A DNA stretch of 64,000 bases from Schauerella fraxinea. Its GTDB lineage: Bacteria; Pseudomonadota; Gammaproteobacteria; Burkholderiales; Burkholderiaceae_B. Made by a program: the position numbers and the translations under genes. The stretch is from positions 1,178,001 through 1,242,000 of the forward strand of contig JAVDKK010000001.1 of NCBI GenBank assembly GCA_030849945.1. Reading direction: 5' to 3'. Positions 1 to 7,763 of the stretch are shown here, in pieces. A model generated the notes under the pieces. That model saw nothing but the letters and a program-made list of their open reading frames with translations. It was not told where the DNA came from and made no database searches. The stretch's first letter is position 1. Each line of letters starts with the position of its first letter.

Positions 1-252
1 GGTGGCAACGCCGTAGGCAAAACGTCGCCAAAGTTCGATCTTGGTACGCTCGGCAATACCATCGTGGGTTTGGTCGGTGGCGGCATTCTGGGTCAGATCG
101 TGACGATGCTGATGCCTGCAGTCGCAGGCGCCGTGCAAAGCGGCAACTTCAGTATCCAGGCCATCATCGCGCAGCTCGTGGCAGGCGGTGCTGGCGGTGC
201 GATCCTGACCGCGATCGTTGGTGCGGTGAAAAATCGGAACAAAACGGTTTGA
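1..252 (+). CDS. C-terminal part of a small glycine-rich membrane protein (5' end outside window)
   Basis: The reading frame is open from the first base to the stop at 250-252, so this is the end of a longer gene. The 83 visible residues hold two hydrophobic glycine- and alanine-rich segments, consistent with packed membrane helices of the glycine-zipper kind. They are separated by a short polar stretch, and the protein ends in a basic tail. I do not recognise a named family. The end of the next gene (297-1076, minus strand) lies 44 bases away in convergent orientation. Confidence 0.6.
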   Translation, partial: GGNAVGKTSPKFDLGTLGNTIVGLVGGGILGQIVTMLMPAVAGAVQSGNFSIQAIIAQLVAGGAGGAILTAIVGAVKNRNKTV

Positions 253-296
253 TTGGCATCGTGTGACGTTGGACCGAAGGGCGGTGTGCTGCGCTA

Positions 297-1076
297 TTAC
301 GCGACCGCCGTCGCCACTGCGTGCGACGCAGGCGCGGGCCGCGCGTGCTCCAAGAATTCTCGTATCTCGCTGATATACGTCGCGCGATTGTCTGCGCCTT
401 TCCAGTGCGCAACCTTCCGTGCATTGGGCGACAACGCAACGATCTCATCGGCCACCGCGGCGGGATGCAGCAGGTCGTTGCCTGCCAGCACGAGCAGCGG
501 TACACGGCTGCGTTGCACGGCGTCGCGCGTCACGCTGTAGACGAAATCGCGATCGAAGAGGTTGCGTCGAAATCCAGCGATATCGCTGGCTGTGACGGAC
601 GCATCGCGTTGTTGCACGCCGACGGCCCATTCGTCGAACGTCTCCGCACGGCTATCGGCGTTCTGTGTCGTGAGTCCGATCGGTTGCTGCAGGACGGCCG
701 CGGTCACACGATGGGGCGCCTGTTCGCAGAGCTTCAACGCGAAGGATGCGCCGATGCACGACCCCAGCACGTGGAAGCGATCGACGCCCAAGGCGTCAAG
801 TAGGCCAAGGTGATCTTGAACGTACGTATGCCAGCCATCGCCTGCTCGAACCGGTGCCCGTGAGCGGCCAGCATTACGTTGATCGACGGCGATCACCCGA
901 AAATCACGGGCGAATTCGGCAACGGGATCGGGCCAGTCGCGCGGCCGGCCATCGCGTGTCGTGCGCCACAGTTCGATGTGCGAGAGCAGCCCGCCGGGCG
1001 CCAGGAGCAGCAGAGGATGGCCCTGACCGTATTCTTCGTAATAGAGGTCGGCGTCGCCGATCTTGAGCGTGGGCAT
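297..1076 (-). CDS. Alpha/beta hydrolase with cysteine at the nucleophile elbow
   Basis: A 259-residue cytosolic alpha/beta-hydrolase-fold protein without a signal peptide. Visible landmarks are the oxyanion loop region near residues 25-30 (LAPGG), the nucleophile elbow GSCIG at 105-109, a candidate acid Asp201 in AGNDLLH and a candidate His224 in AHWKG. The elbow residue is Cys107 instead of the usual serine, as in dienelactone-hydrolase-like enzymes, so ordinary esterase activity should not be assumed. I chose the ATG at 1076 because GGAGG sits seven bases upstream; an ATG 17 codons earlier has poorer support. The substrate is unknown. An 8-bp tandem repeat lies directly upstream. Confidence 0.8.
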   Translation of the reverse strand: MPTLKIGDADLYYEEYGQGHPLLLLAPGGLLSHIELWRTTRDGRPRDWPDPVAEFARDFRVIAVDQRNAGRSRAPVRAGDGWHTYVQDHLGLLDALGVDRFHVLGSCIGASFALKLCEQAPHRVTAAVLQQPIGLTTQNADSRAETFDEWAVGVQQRDASVTASDIAGFRRNLFDRDFVYSVTRDAVQRSRVPLLVLAGNDLLHPAAVADEIVALSPNARKVAHWKGADNRATYISEIREFLEHARPAPASHAVATAVA

Positions 1077-1107
1077 GTCGATGCCTCCAAAAAGTGTGAA
1101 CAATCGT

Positions 1108-1211
1108 GCAACTGCGCAATCACGCAACTACGCGGCTACGCAACTACGCGACTACGCGACTACGAAATCACGCAACGGCGCAACTACGCGACTACCCAAC
1201 TATGTCGTCAC
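1108..1211. repeat. Octanucleotide tandem repeat, about 13 units, consensus GCRACTAC
   Basis: Thirteen consecutive 8-bp units run from 1108 to 1211. The commonest units are GCAACTAC and GCGACTAC, and diverged units occur at 1164, 1172, 1196 and 1204. The array lies 32-135 bases upstream of the alpha/beta hydrolase start, in the spacer to the Bug receptor gene. Eight is not a multiple of three and no gene covers the array, so it is a non-coding short-sequence repeat in a promoter position. Confidence 0.85.
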
Positions 1212-1311
1212 GTGGCGCCTGATCGCAACCGTCGCGCGGGACAGTTTTTCGCCGGGCGTTGCCGCAGGATGCGGATGAAAAGAAAGATTGCTCGATGGCA
1301 ATGTGAGGACC

Positions 1312-2283
1312 TCAGTTGACGGCGACGTTGGCGGCCTTCAGCAGGGGCGGAAAGGCTTGCACGTCGCGCGCAATGCGTTCAACGAACGTGGCTGACGGAC
1401 TGCCGACCGGCTCAAAGCCAAGCCCCGCCAACTTGCCGTGCAAGGCGCCTGCCGAGACCACGGTGTTTACCGCTTGCTGGATGTCAGCAATGATTGGATC
1501 CGGTGTGCCGGCTGGGGCAAGCAATCCGAACCAGCCGGTGCCTGCATCGACGTCAAGCCCGGCTTGCTTGACGGTGGGTGTATTAGGCACAACGGCACTG
1601 CGTGTGTCCTGTACCACCGCCAACGCCCGCAACGCTCCACTCTCGATCTGGCTCGTTACCGCCGGCAGCGCAACGATGGCGGCATCCGTTTCGCCGCCCA
1701 GCACGCCGATCACGGCGGGCCCCGCGCCTTTGTAGGGAATGTGCTGCAACGTGCCGTCGATGCGCGCCTGCAAGCGCGTTAACGCGATGTGATTGCTGTT
1801 GCCGAAACCTGGAGTGCCGATGTTGACCACGCGTTTGGTGGCCAATGTGCGCAGATCCTGCAGCGACTGCAAGGGCGAGGCGCTGCGCACCACGATCACG
1901 GTGGGCGCGGTGGCCACGATGCTGATCGGTGCAAAGCTGCGCGTGGCGTCGTAGTTGATGTTGCCTTTGAAGAGTGTTTCGTTGGCGACCAGCATGTCGC
2001 CTGTCAACAGCAGCGTGTAGCCATCGGGCTCGGCGCGGGCAACCTGCTCGGCACCGATGTTGCCGCCGGCGCCTGCACGATTCTCGACCACCACCGGCAC
2101 GTTCCACCGCGCGCCCAGTGCATCGGCCAAGCTGCGTCCCAGCACATCCATCGCGCCGCCGGGCGCAAGCGGCAAGATCAATCGAACAGACTTGTCGGGC
2201 CACGCTGCGTGCGCGCCAGATGCGAATAGCGTTGCGATGAGGAGCGCCAGGCAGGCGGTCCAGCGGGTAAAGGCGGTAGGCAT
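1312..2283 (-). CDS. Bug-family tripartite tricarboxylate transporter substrate-binding protein (TctC-like)
   Basis: A 323-residue periplasmic receptor. It has a Sec signal peptide ending in ASGAHA, then the family hallmarks: WPDKSVRLILPLAPGG at the mature N-terminus, a VVVENRAGAGG loop, a DGYTLLL motif and the HIPYKGAGPAV ligand-binding segment. Bug proteins deliver small carboxylates to TctAB-type permeases. No tctA or tctB is adjacent, so its partner must be encoded elsewhere, perhaps the pair at 53.6-55.7 kb. The start at 2283 gives a proper signal peptide; the frame extends 60 codons further upstream without the features of a signal sequence. The ligand cannot be told from sequence. Confidence 0.9.
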   Translation of the reverse strand: MPTAFTRWTACLALLIATLFASGAHAAWPDKSVRLILPLAPGGAMDVLGRSLADALGARWNVPVVVENRAGAGGNIGAEQVARAEPDGYTLLLTGDMLVANETLFKGNINYDATRSFAPISIVATAPTVIVVRSASPLQSLQDLRTLATKRVVNIGTPGFGNSNHIALTRLQARIDGTLQHIPYKGAGPAVIGVLGGETDAAIVALPAVTSQIESGALRALAVVQDTRSAVVPNTPTVKQAGLDVDAGTGWFGLLAPAGTPDPIIADIQQAVNTVVSAGALHGKLAGLGFEPVGSPSATFVERIARDVQAFPPLLKAANVAVN

Positions 2284-2543
2284 TGCGACACGTTCAAGTA
2301 GGTATGGAATGCCGAGTGTGAGCCTGCGCACAGAGAATGCGAACGATCGTCTGGTGATAAGAAAATAAGCTACACCGTTGGGGAATTCTCCTGTCTGACA
2401 AGGCATCGTATTCGCCTCTGTTCCGTCAAGGGCGACACGATCTCCGCACTTCACGATGCCCATGTCATCTGAGCCGGCGCCTTGGTTCTCCGTATGTCGG
2501 CGCCGACTTAGTCACATTAGCGGTGATGCGTGGTGTATCGCGG

Positions 2544-3566
2544 CTAGATCAAGAGATCCCCAAGAAATGCATACGCAAATCCGAAGTAGATGAATACACC
2601 CACGAGATCCATGATCGAGGTGATCATTGGCGAACTCAGCGTGGCGGGGTCGGTGCCGAGGCGCCGCGCGGCAAAGGGCAGCAGCCCGCCGATGATGCCG
2701 CCCAGCATCGTGCAGCACAGCATGCTCAGGCCCACCACCAGCAGTACATCGCTGTTTACGTCTTTGCTGAAGTACGCCAGGATGGCCTCGAGCACGGCGA
2801 TGCACACGCCCAATGCCAGTGCCAGTGGGATCTCGCGTTTGATCACAAACCAGACGTCGCGCCAGCGCAGCTTGAGTTCACCCAACGCCATGGCGCGGAT
2901 CACCAACGTGGCCGATTGACTGCCCGTATTGCCGCCCATGTCGACAATGGGCGCAATGAACGCCGCGAGGATCAGCACCTCAGTCAGAATTTCTTCTTGA
3001 TGCGCGACAAACGTACTCGTCAGAATGCCGAACACGGTGAGAATGGCAAGCCAGAACACGCGCTGTTTGAACATGCTTGCGAAGCTTGAGTTGCGCAAGC
3101 TGAGATCGGCGTTGCCCAGCAAGGCCGTGCCGCCAAATTGCGCGAGCCGCTTGCCGTCGTGCACGCGATCGAGGTCCATGGCGTCGTCCACCGTCACGAT
3201 GCCCAGCATGCGCTGGTCGGCGTTCACCACGGGTATCGCCAGCAGGTCGTGGCGGCTGATGAGATCGACCGCGTGCTGTGCGGGCGCGTTGGCGTTGACG
3301 ACAACGGGAGCGGGCCGCATCAGCGTCGCGACTTGAGCCGCAGGCGGCGCCATGACCAGTTCGCGCAGCGACACAGTGCCGATCAATCGTGCACCGGGAT
3401 CGATGACGTAGATCACATAGATCGTTGCCGTATTCGGGGCAACGGCGCGCAGGGTGGTCAGTGCGTCGGCGGCGGTAAGTTCGGCGGCCACGCTGGCATA
3501 ACGCGGCGTGGCGGTGGCACCGGCGGTGCCTGCGGGGAAGGAAACGTTTTTGAGGATGTGGTTCAT
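2544..3566 (-). CDS. mgtE: Short MgtE-family magnesium transporter (CBS pair plus membrane domain)
   Basis: A 340-residue inner-membrane Mg2+ channel/transporter. Residues of about 15-135 form two CBS domains; about 170-340 form the MgtE membrane domain, with the signature PIVDMGGNTGSQSATL and a late-helix aspartate in MDLVGVF that fits the ion-binding position of the family. Full-length MgtE is about 450 residues. Here the N-terminal superhelical Mg2+-sensing domain is missing, so cytosolic gating would rely on the CBS pair only. The ATG at 3566 is preceded by AAGGAG. It lies 153 bases downstream of the exported-protein gene on the same strand, and both are downstream of an MgtL-like leader frame at 4582-4674. 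Confidence 0.9.
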   Translation of the reverse strand: MNHILKNVSFPAGTAGATATPRYASVAAELTAADALTTLRAVAPNTATIYVIYVIDPGARLIGTVSLRELVMAPPAAQVATLMRPAPVVVNANAPAQHAVDLISRHDLLAIPVVNADQRMLGIVTVDDAMDLDRVHDGKRLAQFGGTALLGNADLSLRNSSFASMFKQRVFWLAILTVFGILTSTFVAHQEEILTEVLILAAFIAPIVDMGGNTGSQSATLVIRAMALGELKLRWRDVWFVIKREIPLALALGVCIAVLEAILAYFSKDVNSDVLLVVGLSMLCCTMLGGIIGGLLPFAARRLGTDPATLSSPMITSIMDLVGVFIYFGFAYAFLGDLLI

Positions 3567-3719
3567 GGGAACACTCCTTGTTTTTTGATGTGTATTGAAT
3601 GAGCAGCCGGCGCGGCAGGGGACTCACGCATCTTCTGACGTGCGTATCGGCATGACGGCGCAGGCTCGCGGCGGATGCGCAGGTTTTCTCTGACTTCGGT
3701 GCTGGCGCTAGCCGGCACG

Positions 3720-4535
3720 TCAATGCAGCAGCGACGCCGTTGTGATGACAAGGCCAATGGTGACGATCTGATCGGCATCGCCGCGGCCGAAAGTGCGGCC
3801 CGCGCTGGCGTCGATCTGTAGGCGATCGGGAATTAGATCGTGCCGGATGCTGATCTGCCATGCCGGCCGTTCACCCGCAACACCGTAAGCTTCGATCGCT
3901 GCGCGCGTGTGGCGCGCCACGTTTGCATCCAATGCCGATGACCACATTCCGCGGCCACGATAGCGGTGGGTGTCTGCGTGCCACTCTCGTGTGATGCCCG
4001 CATTGACGTGTGCCATCAAGGCGTCGCCGGCAAGTGGGAATGAGGCAATGCCGATCGCGCTGGTGTCGCCCATCGCATTGCGCTGGATGCGGCGATCGCG
4101 TTGATCGGCGAGCGCGATCGCAAAGCCGGGCCATGCATCGTCATAGCGTTGGAACACGTGTTTGATTTGCCACGTCGTGACCGTGCCGCGATCGTTGCCG
4201 GCCACGTCGCGGCTGCCGCCCAAGGCGAACTCGGTCTTGTCGATTGGGCTGCACGCGGCATTCAGCCAGAGAGCCGTCGTGGACGCGCCTTCGTTTCGGG
4301 TGCGTGCCATCCAGCTTTCGACCTGGCAGGCGCCGGGCGCAACGACGTCGGCGTCGTCGGTGATCAATGGGCGGCCGGCCAGGGCGGGAAACGCCAGCGT
4401 GAGGCAGGAGAGGAGCAGTGAAGCTGGCACTAGCGCTCTGCTCAACGCGGTGGCGGGTGCCGAGGATTCAGCACGCTGGCGTGCCGGGCACACGCCAAGG
4501 ATGGGGCGGTATTTTGGAAAAGTGATGCGAAACAT
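3720..4535 (-). CDS. Exported protein of unknown function, probable outer-membrane beta-barrel
   Basis: A 271-residue protein with a hydrophobic signal segment at about residues 36-53 ending in FPALAG. The mature part starts RPLITDDADVVAPGACQVE, a start I associate with uncharacterised exported barrel-like proteins. The rest alternates polar and hydrophobic residues, and the C-terminus is hydrophobic, compatible with strands of an outer-membrane barrel. The ATG at 4535 has GGAG upstream but gives an unusually long n-region, so the true start could be later. It is probably co-transcribed with mgtE. A role in magnesium supply is only a guess from position. Confidence 0.65.
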   Translation of the reverse strand: MFRITFPKYRPILGVCPARQRAESSAPATALSRALVPASLLLSCLTLAFPALAGRPLITDDADVVAPGACQVESWMARTRNEGASTTALWLNAACSPIDKTEFALGGSRDVAGNDRGTVTTWQIKHVFQRYDDAWPGFAIALADQRDRRIQRNAMGDTSAIGIASFPLAGDALMAHVNAGITREWHADTHRYRGRGMWSSALDANVARHTRAAIEAYGVAGERPAWQISIRHDLIPDRLQIDASAGRTFGRGDADQIVTIGLVITTASLLH

Positions 4536-4546
4536 GATCGTTCTCC

Positions 4547-4566
4547 GGTGCGCCCTTGCGGCGACC
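4547..4566 (-). promoter_or_regulatory. Hairpin abutting the ribosome binding site of the exported-protein gene
   Basis: Read on the minus strand, GGTCGCC pairs with GGCG-C-ACC around a five-base loop, with one bulged C. The 3' arm ends directly before the GGAG of the gene starting at 4535. It lies between the stop of the MgtL-like leader frame (4582) and that start codon, where a translation-responsive structure would be expected. Function is inferred only. Confidence 0.35.
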
Positions 4567-4581
4567 GGGAACGCTCAAGTT

Positions 4582-4674
4582 TCAAGAATGAGCGGTCTCG
4601 CGGCGCGGCAGAGGCGTCGTGGTTTCAGACAAGGAAGGTGTGGGGCGTCTAGGGCCACTCGGGTCGGGATCCAT
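4582..4674 (-). CDS. MgtL-like proline-rich leader peptide, 30 residues
   Basis: A short frame with GAGGAG six to seven bases before its ATG at 4674 and a TGA at 4582-4584. It begins MDPDPSGPRRPTP and later contains TTTPLPRRE. The Salmonella magnesium leader peptide MgtL is [17 protein letters not shown], so both its M(E/D)PDP start and its TPLPRR block recur here. Acidic-proline starts of this kind are known to destabilise translating ribosomes at low Mg2+, which in Salmonella raises mgtA expression. The frame lies 46 bases before the exported-protein gene and about 1.0 kb before mgtE on the same strand. Its translation and function are inferred; the spacing, Shine-Dalgarno and sequence are directly visible. 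Confidence 0.6.
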   Translation of the reverse strand: MDPDPSGPRRPTPSLSETTTPLPRRETAHS

Positions 4675-5209
4675 AACGGTCTCCTCAGGAATAAGGTGCG
4701 GCGCTGAAGCGCAGCACGACACAGGTTGATTGATACGGCCAGATGATCACGGCTCATACGTCGCGCTTGCTCTGCAAGCGCGTGGCGCGTGCGGTGGCGC
4801 GTGAGGGCGGCGCAGGCTCGGCGACTGATGATGGGCGCGAGCGAGCCAGCGCCCAGCCCATCGCGGTGCTGAGAAACTTTTTGGGTGTATCGACTGGAAC
4901 GCCAACGAACGGAGATGTCGTAGACGAATGCCGCTACTCGTGCTGTGGCGAGATAGCGGCAGGGGAAGCCTGCGCGTTATCTTGCCGAGGGGGCGGCCAA
5001 TGCATCACGCATCGGCCGACGACTATCGCTCGAACAAGGACCCACGTGGGCCTCCACAGAAATTGGAATAGGCGGAAGTATAGGAAGCCAGACGCGTGGG
5101 GTAAATCACTTTTTCATTTGGTCTGAACGATCGGTCTGCACGATCTGCATACGTCGTCGGCGCCATGTTCTGCGACACTACCGCGCTTTCCATTCAACAG
5201 GTTGACACC
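4675..5209. other. Intergenic region upstream of the MgtL-like leader and the divergent acetyltransferase
   Basis: This 535-base stretch separates divergent genes and should hold the promoter of the leader-mgtE unit (minus strand) and that of the acetyltransferase at 5210 (plus strand). Open frames inside it lack ribosome binding sites and family features, and I do not accept them. I could not pick a convincing -35/-10 pair. Confidence 0.4.
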
Positions 5210-5647
5210 ATGATCCTGCGGCGCGCGATTCCTGCCGATATTCCTGAAATGTTCCGTGTGCGAACCAGCGTGCGCGAAAACCATATGTCGATCGCCGAGA
5301 TGGCAGCGGTGGGCATCACGGCCGACTCGATTGAAGCCATGCTGGCGGGGTCGGTGCGTGGATGGGTCATGCAGGAGGGTGACGGCCTGGCGGCCTTCGC
5401 TTTGGCTGACAGTGAGGACGGCTGTGTCTTCGCCTTGTTCGTCGATCGCGGCCACGAAGGGAAGGGCCTTGGTCGTCAATTGATGAAGGAAGCGGAGGCT
5501 TGGCTGTTCTCGTTTGGTTTGCAAGAAATCTGGCTCGAAACCGATGTCGATGTGCGTGTGCGCGCAAATGGCTTTTATCGGCATCTGGGCTGGCAGGAAG
5601 CAGGCTTGCAGGATGACGGTCAGGCGCGCTTTGTTAAGCGAGCTTGA
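5210..5647 (+). CDS. GNAT-family N-acetyltransferase
   Basis: A 145-residue cytosolic acetyltransferase of the GNAT fold. The acetyl-CoA loop is visible as RGHEGKGLGRQLM, preceded by the beta-4 strand CVFALFV and followed by the ANGFYRHLGW motif typical of the C-terminal half. The ATG at 5210 begins MILRRAIPADIPEMF, which is the usual GNAT beta-1/alpha-1 start; an upstream ATG at 5165 in the same frame adds 15 residues without similarity. The acceptor substrate is unknown. Confidence 0.8.
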   Translation: MILRRAIPADIPEMFRVRTSVRENHMSIAEMAAVGITADSIEAMLAGSVRGWVMQEGDGLAAFALADSEDGCVFALFVDRGHEGKGLGRQLMKEAEAWLFSFGLQEIWLETDVDVRVRANGFYRHLGWQEAGLQDDGQARFVKRA

Positions 5648-5721
5648 TTCGTCAGTTAGCTCAATGACGAAGTGAGGCGAAGCTCCGATGATGACCCTCG
5701 CCCCAGTTCATCCCGACGCCT

Positions 5722-5826
5722 CTCCGAGACGGCACGCCGCTTCTTCGAGACTGCACGCGGCCTCTCCGAGACTGCACGCGGCCTCTCCGAGACGGCATGC
5801 CGCATTTTTGAGACGGTGCGCCTGCT
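5722..5826. repeat. 21-bp tandem repeat, five units
   Basis: Five units of 21 bp run without interruption. Each begins CTCCGAGAC or a variant (CTTCGAGAC, TTTTGAGAC) followed by a G/C-rich half such as TGCACGCGGCCT. Units 2 and 3 are almost identical and the outer units have drifted. Because 21 is a multiple of three, several frames on both strands are open through the array and would encode heptapeptide repeats (for example LSETARG), but none has a credible start or ribosome binding site. It fills most of the 342-base spacer 5648-5989 between the acetyltransferase and marR genes; the rest of that spacer shows nothing recognisable. Confidence 0.85.
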
Positions 5827-5989
5827 CCATATTGACGTTTCCGATGTCCGGCGCTGTGAGTTGAAGAGGGGTCTGCGCGGGCCCGGGTGAAGGCGTCCCA
5901 ACGTGCGAAATATTGCAGTGCAAGAAAAGTCTGGCGAAGAAGCGTAGAATTAGTTGGTATGTCATCTATATTCATCCTATCGACCTATC

Positions 5990-6442
5990 ATGCGTGATGC
6001 GCCTGCTGCACACTTCGGGCGATTGGTGGCGAATACGGGGCGTATTTGGCGCCGTGCCGTCGATCGCAAGCTTCAACCTTTCGGCCTGACCGAAGCCACA
6101 TGGTTGCCTTTGGTGCGCATCGCGCGCGCCACGCAACCCATGCGGCAGAAGGATCTTGCTGCAGCGCTCGCACTAGACGGTTCATCCGTGGTGCGGTTGA
6201 TCGACGCGCTTTCCGAGGCCGGCTTGGTCACGCGGCAAGAGGGTGCCGAGGATCGGCGCGCTCGCGTGATTGTGTGCACGCCGGCGGGCCTGGCCACGGT
6301 GGCCAAGGTGGAGATGATGGCGCTGCAGGTGCGTGAAGAGGCGCTGCGCGACGTGTCGCCGGCGCACGTGGCCATCACCATGGACGTGCTGGATCATGTG
6401 TGTGGGGTGCTGGGCAATGTGGTCGAGGAGGAAACGGTATGA
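5990..6442 (+). CDS. MarR-family transcriptional regulator
   Basis: A 150-residue winged-helix regulator. The MarR core is visible: helices around LTEATWLPLVRIARA, the recognition region AAALALDGSSVVRLIDAL, and the wing EDRRARVIVCTPAG. The stop overlaps the start of the efflux pump gene by four bases (ATGA), so the two are translationally coupled; the regulator most likely controls its own operon in response to a drug-like ligand. The start used is ATG 5990; an in-frame TTG at 5954 is possible. Confidence 0.9.
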   Translation: MRDAPAAHFGRLVANTGRIWRRAVDRKLQPFGLTEATWLPLVRIARATQPMRQKDLAAALALDGSSVVRLIDALSEAGLVTRQEGAEDRRARVIVCTPAGLATVAKVEMMALQVREEALRDVSPAHVAITMDVLDHVCGVLGNVVEEETV

Positions 6443-7689
6443 GTGCGATTCCGACGCCTTCCGTTGCCGGCACAGCGCCGCCACCGGGCACTGCCGCACA
6501 GGCAGCATCGCTACCGCCGCGCGTGCCGCTCTGGTTGCTGGCGCTCTTCACTTTCAGCGGCACGCTGGCCATGCATATCTTTGTGCCGGCGCTGGCCTTG
6601 GCAAGTGCGGATCTGCAGGCCAGCAGTTCGGCCATGCAGATGACGGTGAGCTTGTACATCCTGGGCTTGGCGTTGGGTCAATTGGTATACGGACCCTTGG
6701 CGGACCGCTTCGGTCGACGGCCGATCTTGATGGTGGGCCTGTCGATTTACACCGTGGCCGGCGTGGTGGCGATGGTCGCGCCCGATGCGTATTCGTTGAT
6801 TGCGGCACGGCTCTTTCAAGCCTTGGGTGGCTGTGCGGGGTTGGTGCTGGGCCGCGCGATCGTGCGCGACACGGCAATGCCCGCGCAAGCCGCCAAGCGC
6901 CTAGCCTTGATGAATTTGATGGTGACCCTCGGGCCGGGTGCGGCGCCGATTCTAGGCGCAGTGCTTGCCGGCAATCTGGGCTGGCGGTCGATCTTCGTGG
7001 TGCTCACGTTGCTGGGCGTGGTCAACCTTTTGTTGGCTTGGAAGATGTTGCCGGAGACCGGCACCGCCAATATGAACGTGAGTGCCGCTACCTTCGTTCG
7101 GCACTATAAGCACTTGCTGCGCTCACCCGCATTTCTGGGCTTTGCGGTGGGCGGCGGCGCGGCCACGACCTCAATGTATGCCTTCATTGCATCGGCACCG
7201 TTTATCTTCTCGGGTCAGATGCATCGGCCGCCTGGCGAGGTAGGGCTCTATCTGGCGATTCTGGTCTCCGGCGTGTGGGTTGGCAGCATGCTCACAGGGT
7301 GGCTGATTGCGCGCGTGCCGCTCAATCGTCTGATGGTGGGCGCCAATTTGTTCAGTGTATTGGGCGCGGTCATCTTCCTCATCGTGGTGCTGTCGGGCCA
7401 CATGACACCTGCGTGGGTGATCGCACCGATGTTCCTGTTCACCGTGGGTGCGGGCGTGGCGTCGCCCGCCGCGTTGACGCAAGCCGTCAGCGTGGATCCG
7501 TTGGTGATTGGTTCGGCGTCGGGCCTGTACGGGTTCGTGCAGATGGCTGTGGGCGCCTTGTGTACCGCAGTGGTCGGCTTCGGCAGCTCGCCGGCATTGT
7601 CGGCAGCGCTCGTGTTGGTTGGTGCAGGGATCGTGGCGCAAGTGGCTTTTTGGGTGGCGCTGCGCCAGCCATTGCCTAATCGGGCCTGA
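6439..7689 (+). CDS. Bcr/CflA-type multidrug efflux MFS transporter
   Basis: A 416-residue inner-membrane protein with about 12 transmembrane helices. Diagnostic motifs are the MFS motif A region GPLADRFGRRPILMVG after helix 2, ARLFQALGGCAG in helix 4 and the drug:H+ antiporter motif GPGAAPILGAVL in helix 5, which together match the DHA1 Bcr/CflA subfamily. The ATG at 6439 is preceded by GAGGAGGAAA and overlaps the marR stop. The pump is expected to export drugs or toxic metabolites using the proton gradient; its substrate range is not predictable here. Confidence 0.9.
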   Translation: MSAIPTPSVAGTAPPPGTAAQAASLPPRVPLWLLALFTFSGTLAMHIFVPALALASADLQASSSAMQMTVSLYILGLALGQLVYGPLADRFGRRPILMVGLSIYTVAGVVAMVAPDAYSLIAARLFQALGGCAGLVLGRAIVRDTAMPAQAAKRLALMNLMVTLGPGAAPILGAVLAGNLGWRSIFVVLTLLGVVNLLLAWKMLPETGTANMNVSAATFVRHYKHLLRSPAFLGFAVGGGAATTSMYAFIASAPFIFSGQMHRPPGEVGLYLAILVSGVWVGSMLTGWLIARVPLNRLMVGANLFSVLGAVIFLIVVLSGHMTPAWVIAPMFLFTVGAGVASPAALTQAVSVDPLVIGSASGLYGFVQMAVGALCTAVVGFGSSPALSAALVLVGAGIVAQVAFWVALRQPLPNRA

Positions 7690-7703
7690 GCGAACGGCTT
7701 CCA

Positions 7704-7763
7704 ATCGTGCGTCAACAACGGTGTTGTATCGCGCGTCAGCAACTGCGTTGCATCGAGCGAAAC
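7704..7763. repeat. 24-bp direct repeat, about two and a half units
   Basis: Two adjacent 24-bp units (7704-7727 and 7728-7751) share the frame ATCGNGCGTCARCAAC followed by a GTTG-containing end, and a decayed third copy starts ATCGAGCG at 7752. It sits just downstream of the efflux pump stop. Confidence 0.5.

Noticed and set aside
1108..1211. CRISPR-like array
   Set aside because: The units are 8 bp and directly adjacent with no spacers. The other arrays in the window are likewise spacerless, and no cas gene is present.
2470..2505. Hairpin around CGGCGCC / GGCGCCG as a terminator
   Set aside because: Its arms pair but there is no T-run on either side, and the loop is long.
4675..4800. M-box magnesium riboswitch before the mgtE operon
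   Set aside because: No M-box-like set of conserved loops was found, and this class is mostly found in Firmicutes. The MgtL-like peptide explains the region better.
4743..5126. 127-codon frame upstream of the acetyltransferase gene
   Set aside because: There is no ribosome binding site, no family similarity and a composition unlike neighbouring genes.
5656..5975. Possible heptad-repeat protein encoded by the 21-bp array
   Set aside because: Frames on both strands are equally open because the period is a multiple of three. None has a good start signal, and the repeats degrade without respect to any frame.
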